Assembly (NCBI GenBank): GCA_937899935.1
Contig: CALCOW010000069.1
Span: 1-21,245 of the forward strand
DNA length: 21,245 nucleotides
Source of the DNA: an uncultured Phycisphaerae bacterium
GTDB lineage: Bacteria > Planctomycetota > Phycisphaerae > Phycisphaerales > SM1A02
Direction: 5' to 3'
The position numbers were made by a program, and so were the translations under genes. Under the pieces are notes generated by a model. It did no database searches and was not told the origin of the DNA. It was given only the letters and a program-made list of their open reading frames with translations. Positions 7,653 to 15,235 of this stretch are shown one piece after another (position 1 is the first letter of the stretch; the number at the start of each line of letters is the position of its first letter).

Positions 7653-9474
7653 TACGGATAAGGTCAAGATTATTCTTGCCACTGACTGTGGTAGTACGAC
7701 GACCAAGGCGGTGTTCATTGAACTCGTCGATGGTGTCTACCGACAGACGCAGCGTGGGGAAGCCCCAACAACTGTTGAGCAGCCATTTGCAGATGTCACA
7801 ATCGGTGCGGTGAACTCTATTACGGAAATTGGTGAGTTGGCAGGTCGTAAGTTGGTTGACGAGAACGGCCGCATCATCCAACCGGCAACTGATACGGAGG
7901 GGTGTGATATTTATATCTCCACCTCAAGCGCAGGTGGTGGATTGCAAATGATGGTTGCTGGCGTGATTGCTGAAATGACGGCCGCCAGTGCAAAACGTGC
8001 CGCGTTGGGTGCGGGGGCTATTGTGATGGACGTAATATCGTCAAACGATAAGCGTCGCCCACATGAACAGATTCAACGTATTCGTGAACTGCGACCTGAC
8101 ATGATTTTATTGTCGGGCGGTACTGATGGTGGGACCACTGAAAAAGTCGTTGAATTGGCAGAGCTGATTGCGCCGGCACGCCCTCAACCACGTTTCGGTA
8201 GCGAGTACGAGATGCCCATCATTTATGCCGGAAATGCAGCCGCTCAAGAGAAGGTTGGCGAGGTGCTCGATGAAGGATGGATTGACCTAGAGATGGTCGA
8301 AAATCTGCGGCCGGTGCTTGAACGCGAGAATTTGGGCCCTGCCCGGGACAAGATTCACGATGTCTTTCTGGAGCACGTGATGGCGCATGCTCCTGGCTAT
8401 GACCGGCTCATGAACTGGACCGATGCGCCGATTATGCCCACGCCAGGGGCGGTTGGCGACATTTTGCAGCAGATCGCCAAGGATCAGGGCATCAATGTGG
8501 TTGGTGTTGATATTGGTGGGGCCACCACCGACGTCTTCAGTGTTTTTGACAAGACATTTAATCGAACCGTCAGTGCGAATTTGGGCATGAGCTACTCGAT
8601 TTCTAATGTTTGTGCGGAAGCCACCATGCCCAGTGTCTTGCGGTGGGTTCATTTTGATATGAATGAACGTGAGCTACGCAACCGCGTTAAGAACAAGATG
8701 ATTCGACCCACGACTATTCCGCAGTCACATGAAGCATTGGTCTTCGAGCAAGCAGTGGCTCGTGAGGCCTTGCGATTGGCTTATCAACAGCATAAAGAAT
8801 TTGCGACCACGCTTAAGGGTGTTCAACAGCAGCGCACGGTTGGAGATACATTCAGCCAACAGGTTGGTGGGCAGACGATCGTCGACAATATGGCGCTGAA
8901 CTTACTTGTTGCATCTGGTGGCGTGTTGAGTCATGCACCACGCATGGAACAAACAGCGATGATGTTGGTCGATGCATTTGAGCCAGAAGGCATTACTAAG
9001 CTTGCCAAGGACTCTATCTTTATGATGCCGCACCTCGGTGTGCTTGCGGCAGTCCATCCAAAGGCTGCTATGGAAGTCTTTGAACGAGACTGTTTGGTCT
9101 ACTTGGGCACCAATGTCGCAGCGAAGGGACTTGGTAAGCCAGGTAAGAAGTGCTTTAGCTGGGAGCTCAACGGTGAGGGAATCAGTGAGTCGGGTGAGAT
9201 GAACTTCGGAGAGATGAAGCTCATTCGTCTTGGACCAGATCAAACAGCCACCATTACCTGTGATCCTGCCCGTGGTTTTGATCTTGGGGCTGGCCCAGGC
9301 AAGAAGATGAGCGGTGAGGTTCGTGGAGGTACGGTTGGTTTGATTCTTGATGGCCGTGGACGACCACTGGCCCTGCCTGAAGAGCGTGCGGCCTGTAAGG
9401 GCGCGATTGGCGGTTGGGTCGATGAACTTGAACTGTATCCAAAAGTTGAAGAGGCAATTCCAGCCACGGTTTAA
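7615..9474 (+). CDS. GlmL/MutL-family ASKHA ATPase
   Basis: A protein of 619 residues of the family annotated as methylaspartate (glutamate) mutase accessory protein GlmL or MutL. These have the actin/hexokinase/Hsp70 ATPase fold. Seen: phosphate-1 loop DCGSTTTKA (24-32), STSSAGGGLQMMV, LLSGGTDGGTTE, phosphate-2 loop VDIGGATTDVFSV (Asp299), and adenosine-type motif ASGGVLSHAP (433-442). The ATP-binding elements look intact. The AGGAAAGGA ribosome site at 7601-7609 supports ATG 7615. In clostridia GlmL lies between the glmS and glmE mutase subunit genes; no B12-binding or mutase gene is present here. Instead it is followed by a barrel-sandwich protein and four membrane proteins, so it more likely drives or assembles that complex. 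The mutase role should not be carried over on name alone. Confidence 0.9.
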   Translation: MSQATSHETIKIDTDKVKIILATDCGSTTTKAVFIELVDGVYRQTQRGEAPTTVEQPFADVTIGAVNSITEIGELAGRKLVDENGRIIQPATDTEGCDIYISTSSAGGGLQMMVAGVIAEMTAASAKRAALGAGAIVMDVISSNDKRRPHEQIQRIRELRPDMILLSGGTDGGTTEKVVELAELIAPARPQPRFGSEYEMPIIYAGNAAAQEKVGEVLDEGWIDLEMVENLRPVLERENLGPARDKIHDVFLEHVMAHAPGYDRLMNWTDAPIMPTPGAVGDILQQIAKDQGINVVGVDIGGATTDVFSVFDKTFNRTVSANLGMSYSISNVCAEATMPSVLRWVHFDMNERELRNRVKNKMIRPTTIPQSHEALVFEQAVAREALRLAYQQHKEFATTLKGVQQQRTVGDTFSQQVGGQTIVDNMALNLLVASGGVLSHAPRMEQTAMMLVDAFEPEGITKLAKDSIFMMPHLGVLAAVHPKAAMEVFERDCLVYLGTNVAAKGLGKPGKKCFSWELNGEGISESGEMNFGEMKLIRLGPDQTATITCDPARGFDLGAGPGKKMSGEVRGGTVGLILDGRGRPLALPEERAACKGAIGGWVDELELYPKVEEAIPATV

Positions 9475-9509
9475 TAAACGATTTATGACACTCCAGGAGT
9501 GATTTCGAT

Positions 9510-10637
9510 ATGGCACATGCTTATACACCAGGACTCAAAGTGAGCTCTTGGCTCGACCATCGATGCAAAAGAATGCTTCCCATTAAGGGCGATGTGCTCG
9601 TGGAAGTCGGCCAAGAAGTCGATGCCAATGACGTCGTGGCGCATACAGAGATGCCCGGTGATGTGTATCCAGTTAATTTGGCGAACCTTCTATCGCTGCC
9701 ACCTTCTGATGTGCCGGAATGCCTTGTGAAGAGTGAAGGTGACCAGGTCAAGGAAGGTGAAGTGTTAGCCCAGACCAAGGGCATCTTTGGGATGATGAAG
9801 AAGTCTCAGAAATCGCCTTACACCGGAACCATTGAGACCGTGTCTGAAGTCACGGGCCAACTCATTCTGCGCGGACCAGCCATTCCCATTCAGGTGAAGG
9901 CCTATGTATCAGGCCGTGTTGTGGAAGTGCTGCCGGAGGAAGGGTGCGTGGTTGAAACCAAGGGTACTTATCTACAAGGCATCTTTGGAATTGGCGGTGA
10001 AACCAATGGCAGTATTCGTATGGCCTGTGAGCGACATGACCAAAAGTTGACGCCTGATCTGATCACCGATGATATGAAAGGTTGTGTGGTTGTTGGCGGA
10101 GGCCAGATGACGGATGCAGCCATCGAACGTGCCCTTCAGGTCGGCGCTGCCGCCGTTGTTTCTGGTGGCATGGATGATCAAGACTTAAGGGATTTTCTTG
10201 GCTATGACCTGGGTGTGGCAATCACAGGTTCTGAAAGAAAGGGCATTACGCTGGTGATCACTGAAGGTTTCGGTGATATCGCGATGGCTGGCCGTAGCTA
10301 TGACTTGCTCAAGGCCCGCGAGGGCTGCCAAGCCTCGGTTAATGGGGCCACGCAGATCAGAGCTGGCGTCATGCGGCCGGAGATCATTGTGCCAGCGGGA
10401 AGCGATGAAAATCCCGTTTCAGGCTCAGAGGGGCAGGTTGAGGGCCTTTTGGAGCCTGGCCGTCCCGTACGAATCATCCGTGATCCTTACTTCGGTGTGA
10501 TTGGTCAAGTATCAGGATTGCCGCACCAGCCAGCGGTGCTTGGATCGGGCTCAAAAGCTCGTGTACTTGAAGTCAAGCTCGATTCCGGGGAGAGTGTGGT
10601 GATTCCACGGGCCAACGTGGAGTTGATTGAGGGCTAA
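9510..10637 (+). CDS. Duplicated barrel-sandwich (biotinyl/lipoyl-like, RnfC-like) protein with C-terminal KOW-like domain
   Basis: A soluble protein of 375 residues with no signal peptide. Residues about 25-150 read as barrel-sandwich hairpins: GDVLVEVGQEVDANDVVAHT, then EGDQVKEGEVLAQ (76-88), SPYTGTIETVSEVTGQLIL and AYVSGRVVEVLPEEGCVVET. A GIFG motif occurs twice, at 91-94 and 157-160, each soon after a TKG, suggesting an internal duplication. The middle (about 190-290) alternates small strands and helices (GCVVVGGGQMTDAAIERALQ, GITLVITEGFGDIAM). The end (about 315-375) resembles a KOW/NusG-type beta domain (GRPVRIIRDPYFGVIGQV). The usual biotin or lipoate MKM site is absent, replaced by a longer lysine-rich hairpin (KGIFGMMKKSQK). 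AGGAGT lies 9 bases before the ATG. It likely partners the preceding ATPase and the membrane proteins after it; biochemical role unknown. Confidence 0.8.
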   Translation: MAHAYTPGLKVSSWLDHRCKRMLPIKGDVLVEVGQEVDANDVVAHTEMPGDVYPVNLANLLSLPPSDVPECLVKSEGDQVKEGEVLAQTKGIFGMMKKSQKSPYTGTIETVSEVTGQLILRGPAIPIQVKAYVSGRVVEVLPEEGCVVETKGTYLQGIFGIGGETNGSIRMACERHDQKLTPDLITDDMKGCVVVGGGQMTDAAIERALQVGAAAVVSGGMDDQDLRDFLGYDLGVAITGSERKGITLVITEGFGDIAMAGRSYDLLKAREGCQASVNGATQIRAGVMRPEIIVPAGSDENPVSGSEGQVEGLLEPGRPVRIIRDPYFGVIGQVSGLPHQPAVLGSGSKARVLEVKLDSGESVVIPRANVELIEG

Positions 10638-10666
10638 AAAGCCGCTAATCAAGTTCTGTAGTTGAT

Positions 10667-12091
10667 ATGTCAGATGAGTGTTTTTCCCCTTTGTTTGTAA
10701 AGCCCCTCCCACGGATGAAGACTCAGTTTACTTTGCCGCTGTCTGCACTGGCCACCATTATGTTGGCTGTAGTTGCTGTATTCAGCGGCTTATCAAATGC
10801 CCAGAATCCAGCTGGCGGTATTCCGGCGCCTCCAAGCGAGATCAATGCAGTAGATGTTGATGGTGATAAGGGTGAGGCGATTGAGGTCTACTGGAGACTC
10901 TCTGCCAATGACCCCTCGGCCAGTGCCATGCCAGACCTCAGTACGGATACCCCAGCACAGGTCACGCAATACACCATCTACCGTCGTTTGGCTGACGGTA
11001 CTGATGAGTACACTGAGATTGGCACGCAAACCTACGGCGTAACTACGTTCACCGATAGCAACGTCAAACAAGGTGTTTCCTATATCTATGCTGTCACAGC
11101 TGATTCAGAAGCTGGATCATCTGCAATGACCGTCATGGCCTATCCAGTTGCAGCAGTCATGCAGTGGTTTGATTACGAGAAATCGTGGATGGGATTGATT
11201 CTCCTGTTCATTAGTGCGTTCATCATTTTCTATATTGGCTTAGCGCGTAGTGGCAAAGAGCTCAAGGTAAGACAGATTGCAGGTCTCAGCGCCGTCGATG
11301 AAGCAGTCGGTCGAGCCACCGAGATGGGCCGACCAATCCTGTTTATTAACGGCATTCTGGATATCAACGATATTCAGACGCTTGCTGGTTTGACCGTGCT
11401 TTCACGCGTCGCCCGTACAGCAGCGGAGTATGGCGCCACACTTGAAGTACCAACGGCCCGTGCGTTGGTGATGACCACCGCGAGAGAAACGGTACAAGAG
11501 GCATACCTCGCCGCTGGCCGCCCTGATGCCTATCAGGAAGATCGGATCTATTACCTGACTGATGAGCAGTTTGGTTACGTTGCTGGCGTGACCGGCACCA
11601 TGGTGCGGGACAAACCGGCGGCCTGTATTTATATGGGTGCGTTCTACGCTGAGTCTTTGATTCTTGCAGAAACAGGGAACCACATCGGTGCTATTCAGGT
11701 TGCCGGTACGGCCATGCCATCACAGTTGCCTTTCTTTGTTGCCGCCTGTGATTACACACTGATCGGTGAAGAGTTTTTTGCTGCGAGTGCCTATCTGTCT
11801 GGCGATCCACAGCAGCTTGGTTCGCTCAAGGGGCAGGATGTCGGCAAGTTGCTTGGCGGTGGTTTACTGACGATAGGTGTCATCTTTGCCACACTGGAAG
11901 TCATCTGGCCAGACATGACTAGTATCAAAGACGTACGTCAGTACATTGACGGGAATATTCTGGGCAGCGACGGACTGACGATGACCTCTGTTGAAAAAGG
12001 AAGTGATCAGTGGTTCGAAGAACTGCTGCAGCGACAGCGAGATTTTGAACTCAACCAAAATGCACTTGAGAGTGGAGGCATTGACGCATGA
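10667..12091 (+). CDS. Secreted-domain membrane protein: fibronectin type III plus DUF6754-like domain
   Basis: A protein of 474 residues. A signal-peptide-like stretch lies at residues 17-46 (hydrophobic core, then SNAQ). A fibronectin III-like beta domain spans about 52-160 (IEVYWRLS, TQYTIYRRL, GVSYIYAVTA). A membrane helix lies at about 173-193. Then comes a soluble domain at 200-394, containing GRPILFINGILDIND, AGLTVLSRVARTAAEYG and MGAFYAESLILAE, followed by a second hydrophobic segment at 395-414. The domain after the first helix matches my memory of DUF6754, whose function is unknown. The fibronectin domain is predicted outside and the DUF domain inside. ATG 10715 (MKTQ) gives a more usual signal peptide than ATG 10667, and neither has a strong ribosome site. 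The stop overlaps the next start (ATGA). Confidence 0.8.
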   Translation: MSDECFSPLFVKPLPRMKTQFTLPLSALATIMLAVVAVFSGLSNAQNPAGGIPAPPSEINAVDVDGDKGEAIEVYWRLSANDPSASAMPDLSTDTPAQVTQYTIYRRLADGTDEYTEIGTQTYGVTTFTDSNVKQGVSYIYAVTADSEAGSSAMTVMAYPVAAVMQWFDYEKSWMGLILLFISAFIIFYIGLARSGKELKVRQIAGLSAVDEAVGRATEMGRPILFINGILDINDIQTLAGLTVLSRVARTAAEYGATLEVPTARALVMTTARETVQEAYLAAGRPDAYQEDRIYYLTDEQFGYVAGVTGTMVRDKPAACIYMGAFYAESLILAETGNHIGAIQVAGTAMPSQLPFFVAACDYTLIGEEFFAASAYLSGDPQQLGSLKGQDVGKLLGGGLLTIGVIFATLEVIWPDMTSIKDVRQYIDGNILGSDGLTMTSVEKGSDQWFEELLQRQRDFELNQNALESGGIDA

Positions 12092-12831
12092 AGCGCACCA
12101 TCCCACTCTTAATCGCCATTGTTGCTGGATTTGTCGTGATCCTTTCCACCTTTGTCCCCTACACAGAATCGTGGGGCGAGAAAGGGATGATTTGGTTCGA
12201 TATTCTGGCCGTAGGCGCCTTTGTTCTTGGTGGCGGCAACCTGCTCAAACTGCACCTCGAAAAAATATCAGGTCAGCGTCCAGGATGGATGTACTCGGTG
12301 ATCATCATTCTGAGCTTCGTGATCACCTTGGTCATTGGGCTGCTTGAGGTCGGGGTGCACCCCAACCCCATGTACCCTGAATATGCGTGGGCCGGAAACT
12401 ATCTTGAAGAAGGTGCTGGGTTCTGGTGGATTTACCAGTATGTGATCTATCCACTGACCTCAACAATGTTTGCAATGCTGGCCTTCTATGTTGCTTCCGC
12501 GGCCTTCCGTGCTTTTAGGGCCAAGAACTTCGAAGCAACCTTGTTGTTAGTGACCGCATTCATTGTGCTGCTTGGTCGTACTTATGCAGGTGTGTGGCTT
12601 TCAGCTTGGATTCCGCCAACGATGGTTGATATCTGCGACTTCTTCAATATCGCAACGACCGTGGAAGATTGGCGAACACTACGTATCGATCGACTTACCG
12701 AATGGCTGGCGCTTGATGGGCCGACCAAGGGCGCCGGTCGAGCCATCTTGATTGGCATCGCTTTGGGTGTTGTATCGGTATCTCTTAAGATTCTTTTGGG
12801 TGTTGATCGCTCTTATCTAGGACAGGACTAA
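12088..12831 (+). CDS. Six-helix integral membrane protein of the GlmL-DUF6754 block
   Basis: A 247-residue protein that I do not recognise by name. By eye there are about six membrane helices, near residues 5-24, 36-53, 67-88, 118-138, 149-168 and 215-235. The loop between helices 3 and 4 is rich in Pro, Tyr and Trp (HPNPMYPEYAW and GFWWIYQYVIYP), and the loop between 5 and 6 holds charged residues (EDWRTLRIDRLTEW). There is no transporter signature or ATP-binding motif. It is translationally coupled to the previous gene by an ATGA overlap and lies 27 bases before the next, so it is probably a core membrane subunit of the same complex. Confidence 0.75.
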   Translation: MKRTIPLLIAIVAGFVVILSTFVPYTESWGEKGMIWFDILAVGAFVLGGGNLLKLHLEKISGQRPGWMYSVIIILSFVITLVIGLLEVGVHPNPMYPEYAWAGNYLEEGAGFWWIYQYVIYPLTSTMFAMLAFYVASAAFRAFRAKNFEATLLLVTAFIVLLGRTYAGVWLSAWIPPTMVDICDFFNIATTVEDWRTLRIDRLTEWLALDGPTKGAGRAILIGIALGVVSVSLKILLGVDRSYLGQD

Positions 12832-12858
12832 TCGCAGGGAAGAGCGAACGAACGAACT

Positions 12859-13716
12859 ATGTACCAGTTTCTCAAAAATCTCGATCGCCGCTGGGTCTTC
12901 CTACTGATGGGATTGGCTGTGGCGATACCAATTTTGACAAACTTGACGTTCCCTGAAGAAACGTCACCCATGGTTAAAGATATTTACCAGGCGATCGAAG
13001 ACCTTCCCGATGGCTCTCGAATATTGATGGCGTATGACTACGACCCAGGTTCAATGGGTGAGTTGCAGCCCATGGCCAAAGCATTTACGCGCCAGTGCGC
13101 TGAAAAGAATCACAAGCTCTACTACATGGCCCTGTGGCCGTTGGGTGAGCCCATGATTGATATTGCTGGGGCGCGCATCTTGATGGAAGAATATCCGCAC
13201 TACAAGTACGGTGAGGATTACGTCAACCTGGGTTTCAAGCCCGGAGCTGAAGCAGTGATCACGGTCATCGTGACCGACTTGCCGAAGCTGTTTATCACAG
13301 ATCAACAGGGAACCAGCTTCAATGACATTCCCATGTGCAGGAATATCAGAAACATCCAACAGATGGATCTGATTGTCAGCATCTCAGCGGGTGATCCTGG
13401 TACCAAGCAATGGGTGCAATATGCCGGCACTCCATACGACATTCCGATCGTCGCCGGCGTCACTGGTGTGCAGGCCACACAGCTCGTAGCTTACATTCCG
13501 GATCAGTTGATCGGTTTGCTCGGCGCCATTAAGGGTGCTGCGGAATACGAGCAGATTCTCGATGACAATTTCCCTCACATTAATGACAATCCTGATGCGC
13601 AAGAGGCCAAGAAGCGGATGGGGCCACAGTTGGTCGGACATGCGTTGATGGTGGCACTAATCATTCTGGGCAACATCCTCTACTTCGTTGGCCGAAGGCG
13701 AGGTGAAGAGCGATGA
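12859..13716 (+). CDS. Membrane-anchored protein with a helix at each end and a large soluble domain
   Basis: A 285-residue protein of unknown function. A basic N-terminus precedes a helix at about residues 12-28, and a second helix lies at about 258-277 before a basic RRRGEER tail. By the positive-inside rule both ends would be cytosolic and the central domain (about 35-250) outside. This central domain is alpha/beta in appearance, with SRILMAYDYDPGSMGELQPM, a VITVIVTDLPKLF strand region, IVSISAGDPGTKQWV and IPIVAGVTGVQATQLVAYIP; I see no known catalytic signature. Its last codons overlap the next start (ATGA). No paralogue was seen in the window. Its place between two polytopic proteins suggests an extracytoplasmic subunit of the same complex. 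Confidence 0.75.
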   Translation: MYQFLKNLDRRWVFLLMGLAVAIPILTNLTFPEETSPMVKDIYQAIEDLPDGSRILMAYDYDPGSMGELQPMAKAFTRQCAEKNHKLYYMALWPLGEPMIDIAGARILMEEYPHYKYGEDYVNLGFKPGAEAVITVIVTDLPKLFITDQQGTSFNDIPMCRNIRNIQQMDLIVSISAGDPGTKQWVQYAGTPYDIPIVAGVTGVQATQLVAYIPDQLIGLLGAIKGAAEYEQILDDNFPHINDNPDAQEAKKRMGPQLVGHALMVALIILGNILYFVGRRRGEER

Positions 13717-14927
13717 ATCGCGAGAAACTCATCTGGACCATCATCTTCGTTATTGGTGTCGGCGCTCTTGGATGGCGTTTCTTTACCACGAATATGTCGA
13801 TGACCTATGTCGCGGGTACAGATTATGAGTTTGTTGAGGTGGGGCCTGCTCAATCCTCCGACGCCCCGGCGCAGCCAAGTGATAAAGATGCCAAAACCGA
13901 ACCAGAGACACGTTGGGTAAATCTTGCCGAAGATCCTGATCTCAAGGAAGTTCAGTCTGGTCAAGAGAAGGTCATCAAGAAGCTTGAGCCCTGGACGACC
14001 TATCGCGACATCAGTATGGAAGTTCTGCCGATTCAGTCAGCATTTAAATCAGCGGGGTTGGATCCTTCTCTGGTGCTTGATCCGGTGGACGCGAAGCGAC
14101 AAATCGACGTGGCTGCCCAAGACGGTTTGATCAATGACACTCAAAAAACTGATCTAAGCATGAGGGTTGGTGCTCTTGAACGTTATCCAGAAGTTGGCTT
14201 GAGTTGGCAACGCACCCTTGGGGTTTGGATTGCGGCTTTCTTCACCTTGGCCATCATGTCATTCCTCTATCGAGACAACCCTTTTTATAAGGTTGCCGAG
14301 GCCGTTGTCATCGGTGCTTCTGCGGGCTATGTGATGGTGGCTGGATTCTGGACCACGTTCGTCAAGAACTTGTTGGTTGTGCTGTTTCCAGGGGCCATGC
14401 GTGAATCCCTCGTGCCAGGATTGAAGGCCGATCAAGCTCCAGACTATATCTACATCATTCCCCTGATCATGATCGTCTTACTGCTCTGGCGATTGGCACC
14501 CAAGGGCGGCTGGATCAGCCGTTGGCCCCTGGCTTTCTTCATCGGGGTCACTGCTGGCTTCCGTCTGATTGGCTACCTCGAGGCCGACTTCCTGGGTCAG
14601 ATTGCGGCAGGTGTGATACCCCTCTATGTTCCCGTTGAAGTGGTTTCTGCCAGTGGTACCGTCGAGGGTGTGAGTGCCTGGCTGACCATTTGGGCCTCAT
14701 TTAGCAATATTGTGATCACCCTGGCGACGCTGACGGGCCTCGTCTACTTCTTCTTCTCAGTAGAACATCGGGGCATCGTGGGCCGGACCGCTAAGGTTGG
14801 CATTTGGTTCCTGATGGTGGCTTTCGGTGCGATGTTTGGTTTTACGGTGATGGGGCGTATTGCCTTGCTCAGCCAGCGGCTGGAGTTCATGTTTGGTAAC
14901 TGGCTTGACCTGATCCAGAGGATCTGA
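13713..14927 (+). CDS. Polytopic membrane protein with N-terminal anchor and soluble insert, last gene of the GlmL-DUF6754 block
   Basis: A 404-residue protein that I do not recognise. It opens with a helix at about 7-24, then a soluble segment (about 26-165) with a low-complexity patch rich in Asp, Ala, Pro and Lys (47-65) and a charged region that may be helical. About six or seven membrane helices follow, near 168-185, 196-213, 246-261, 271-289, 295-311, 323-349 and 361-384. Segments such as ASAGYVMVAGFWTTF, RWPLAFFIGVTAGFRLIGYLEADFLGQIA and the aromatic LTGLVYFFFSVEH stand out. No motif links it to a known transporter or enzyme. It is coupled to the preceding gene by an ATGA overlap and is the last gene before the promoter of the fatty acid cluster. 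Confidence 0.75.
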   Translation: MNREKLIWTIIFVIGVGALGWRFFTTNMSMTYVAGTDYEFVEVGPAQSSDAPAQPSDKDAKTEPETRWVNLAEDPDLKEVQSGQEKVIKKLEPWTTYRDISMEVLPIQSAFKSAGLDPSLVLDPVDAKRQIDVAAQDGLINDTQKTDLSMRVGALERYPEVGLSWQRTLGVWIAAFFTLAIMSFLYRDNPFYKVAEAVVIGASAGYVMVAGFWTTFVKNLLVVLFPGAMRESLVPGLKADQAPDYIYIIPLIMIVLLLWRLAPKGGWISRWPLAFFIGVTAGFRLIGYLEADFLGQIAAGVIPLYVPVEVVSASGTVEGVSAWLTIWASFSNIVITLATLTGLVYFFFSVEHRGIVGRTAKVGIWFLMVAFGAMFGFTVMGRIALLSQRLEFMFGNWLDLIQRI

Positions 14928-14959
14928 TGGGGCCCTTTTAAAACCGCTTTTTTGATCGT

Positions 14960-14988
14960 TTGACATGGGTCAAGCCCCTTCGTACAGT
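14960..14988 (+). promoter_or_regulatory. Sigma70-type promoter for the rpmF-plsX-fab cluster
   Basis: TTGACA at 14960-14965, a 17-base spacer, then TACAGT at 14983-14988. The -35 hexamer is perfect and the spacing ideal. It lies in the gap after the last gene of the membrane block and about 60 bases before the rpmF start, which gives a short 5' leader. A run of six or more T at about 14948-14953 just upstream may end the preceding transcript, but I see no good GC-rich hairpin. Confidence 0.75.
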
Positions 14989-15046
14989 GGCTTGTCCGGG
15001 TTCGCCGCCGTGTGTTTGAGCGGTCCCATACTCATGAGGTAATCAG

Positions 15047-15232
15047 ATGGCCGTTCCAGCTTTTAGAACATCTCCCAGCCGTAAGCGCAAGCGTCGTTCG
15101 CATCATGCGATTAATCCACGTCAGTCGACAACCTGTCCCAGTTGCGGCGCCGCAAAATTGCCGCATCGAACTTGCCGGTCTTGTGGCTATGCCCGACCAG
15201 GTCTTCAGGTGACCACTAGCGGAGATGAGTAA
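15047..15232 (+). CDS. rpmF: 50S ribosomal protein L32
   Basis: A 61-residue zinc-ribbon protein of the large ribosomal subunit. It has the usual MAVP start, a strongly basic N-terminal half (SRKRKRRSHHAI), and two CxxC pairs at Cys30/33 and Cys43/46 that would hold zinc, in the segment CPSCGAAKLPHRTCRSCGY. The length is typical. GAGGT at 15036-15040 lies 6 bases before the ATG. The rpmF-plsX-fab order is widespread in bacteria, where ribosome and membrane-lipid synthesis are controlled together, and this supports the call. It is the first gene after the promoter at 14960-14988. Confidence 0.94.
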   Translation: MAVPAFRTSPSRKRKRRSHHAINPRQSTTCPSCGAAKLPHRTCRSCGYARPGLQVTTSGDE

Positions 15233-15235
15233 ACC

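Noticed and set aside
8902..9528. Open frame of 208 codons antisense to the GlmL-type gene
   Set aside because: No conserved motif; it lies across the end of a well supported gene and the intergenic gap.
9586..9660. Biotin carboxyl carrier protein call for the 9510-10637 product
   Set aside because: The barrel-sandwich pattern is present but the MKM biotin site is missing and the protein is much longer with a KOW-like end.
14928..14958. Rho-independent terminator after the membrane block
   Set aside because: A T-run is present but no stable GC-rich hairpin precedes it, so I do not list it as a terminator.
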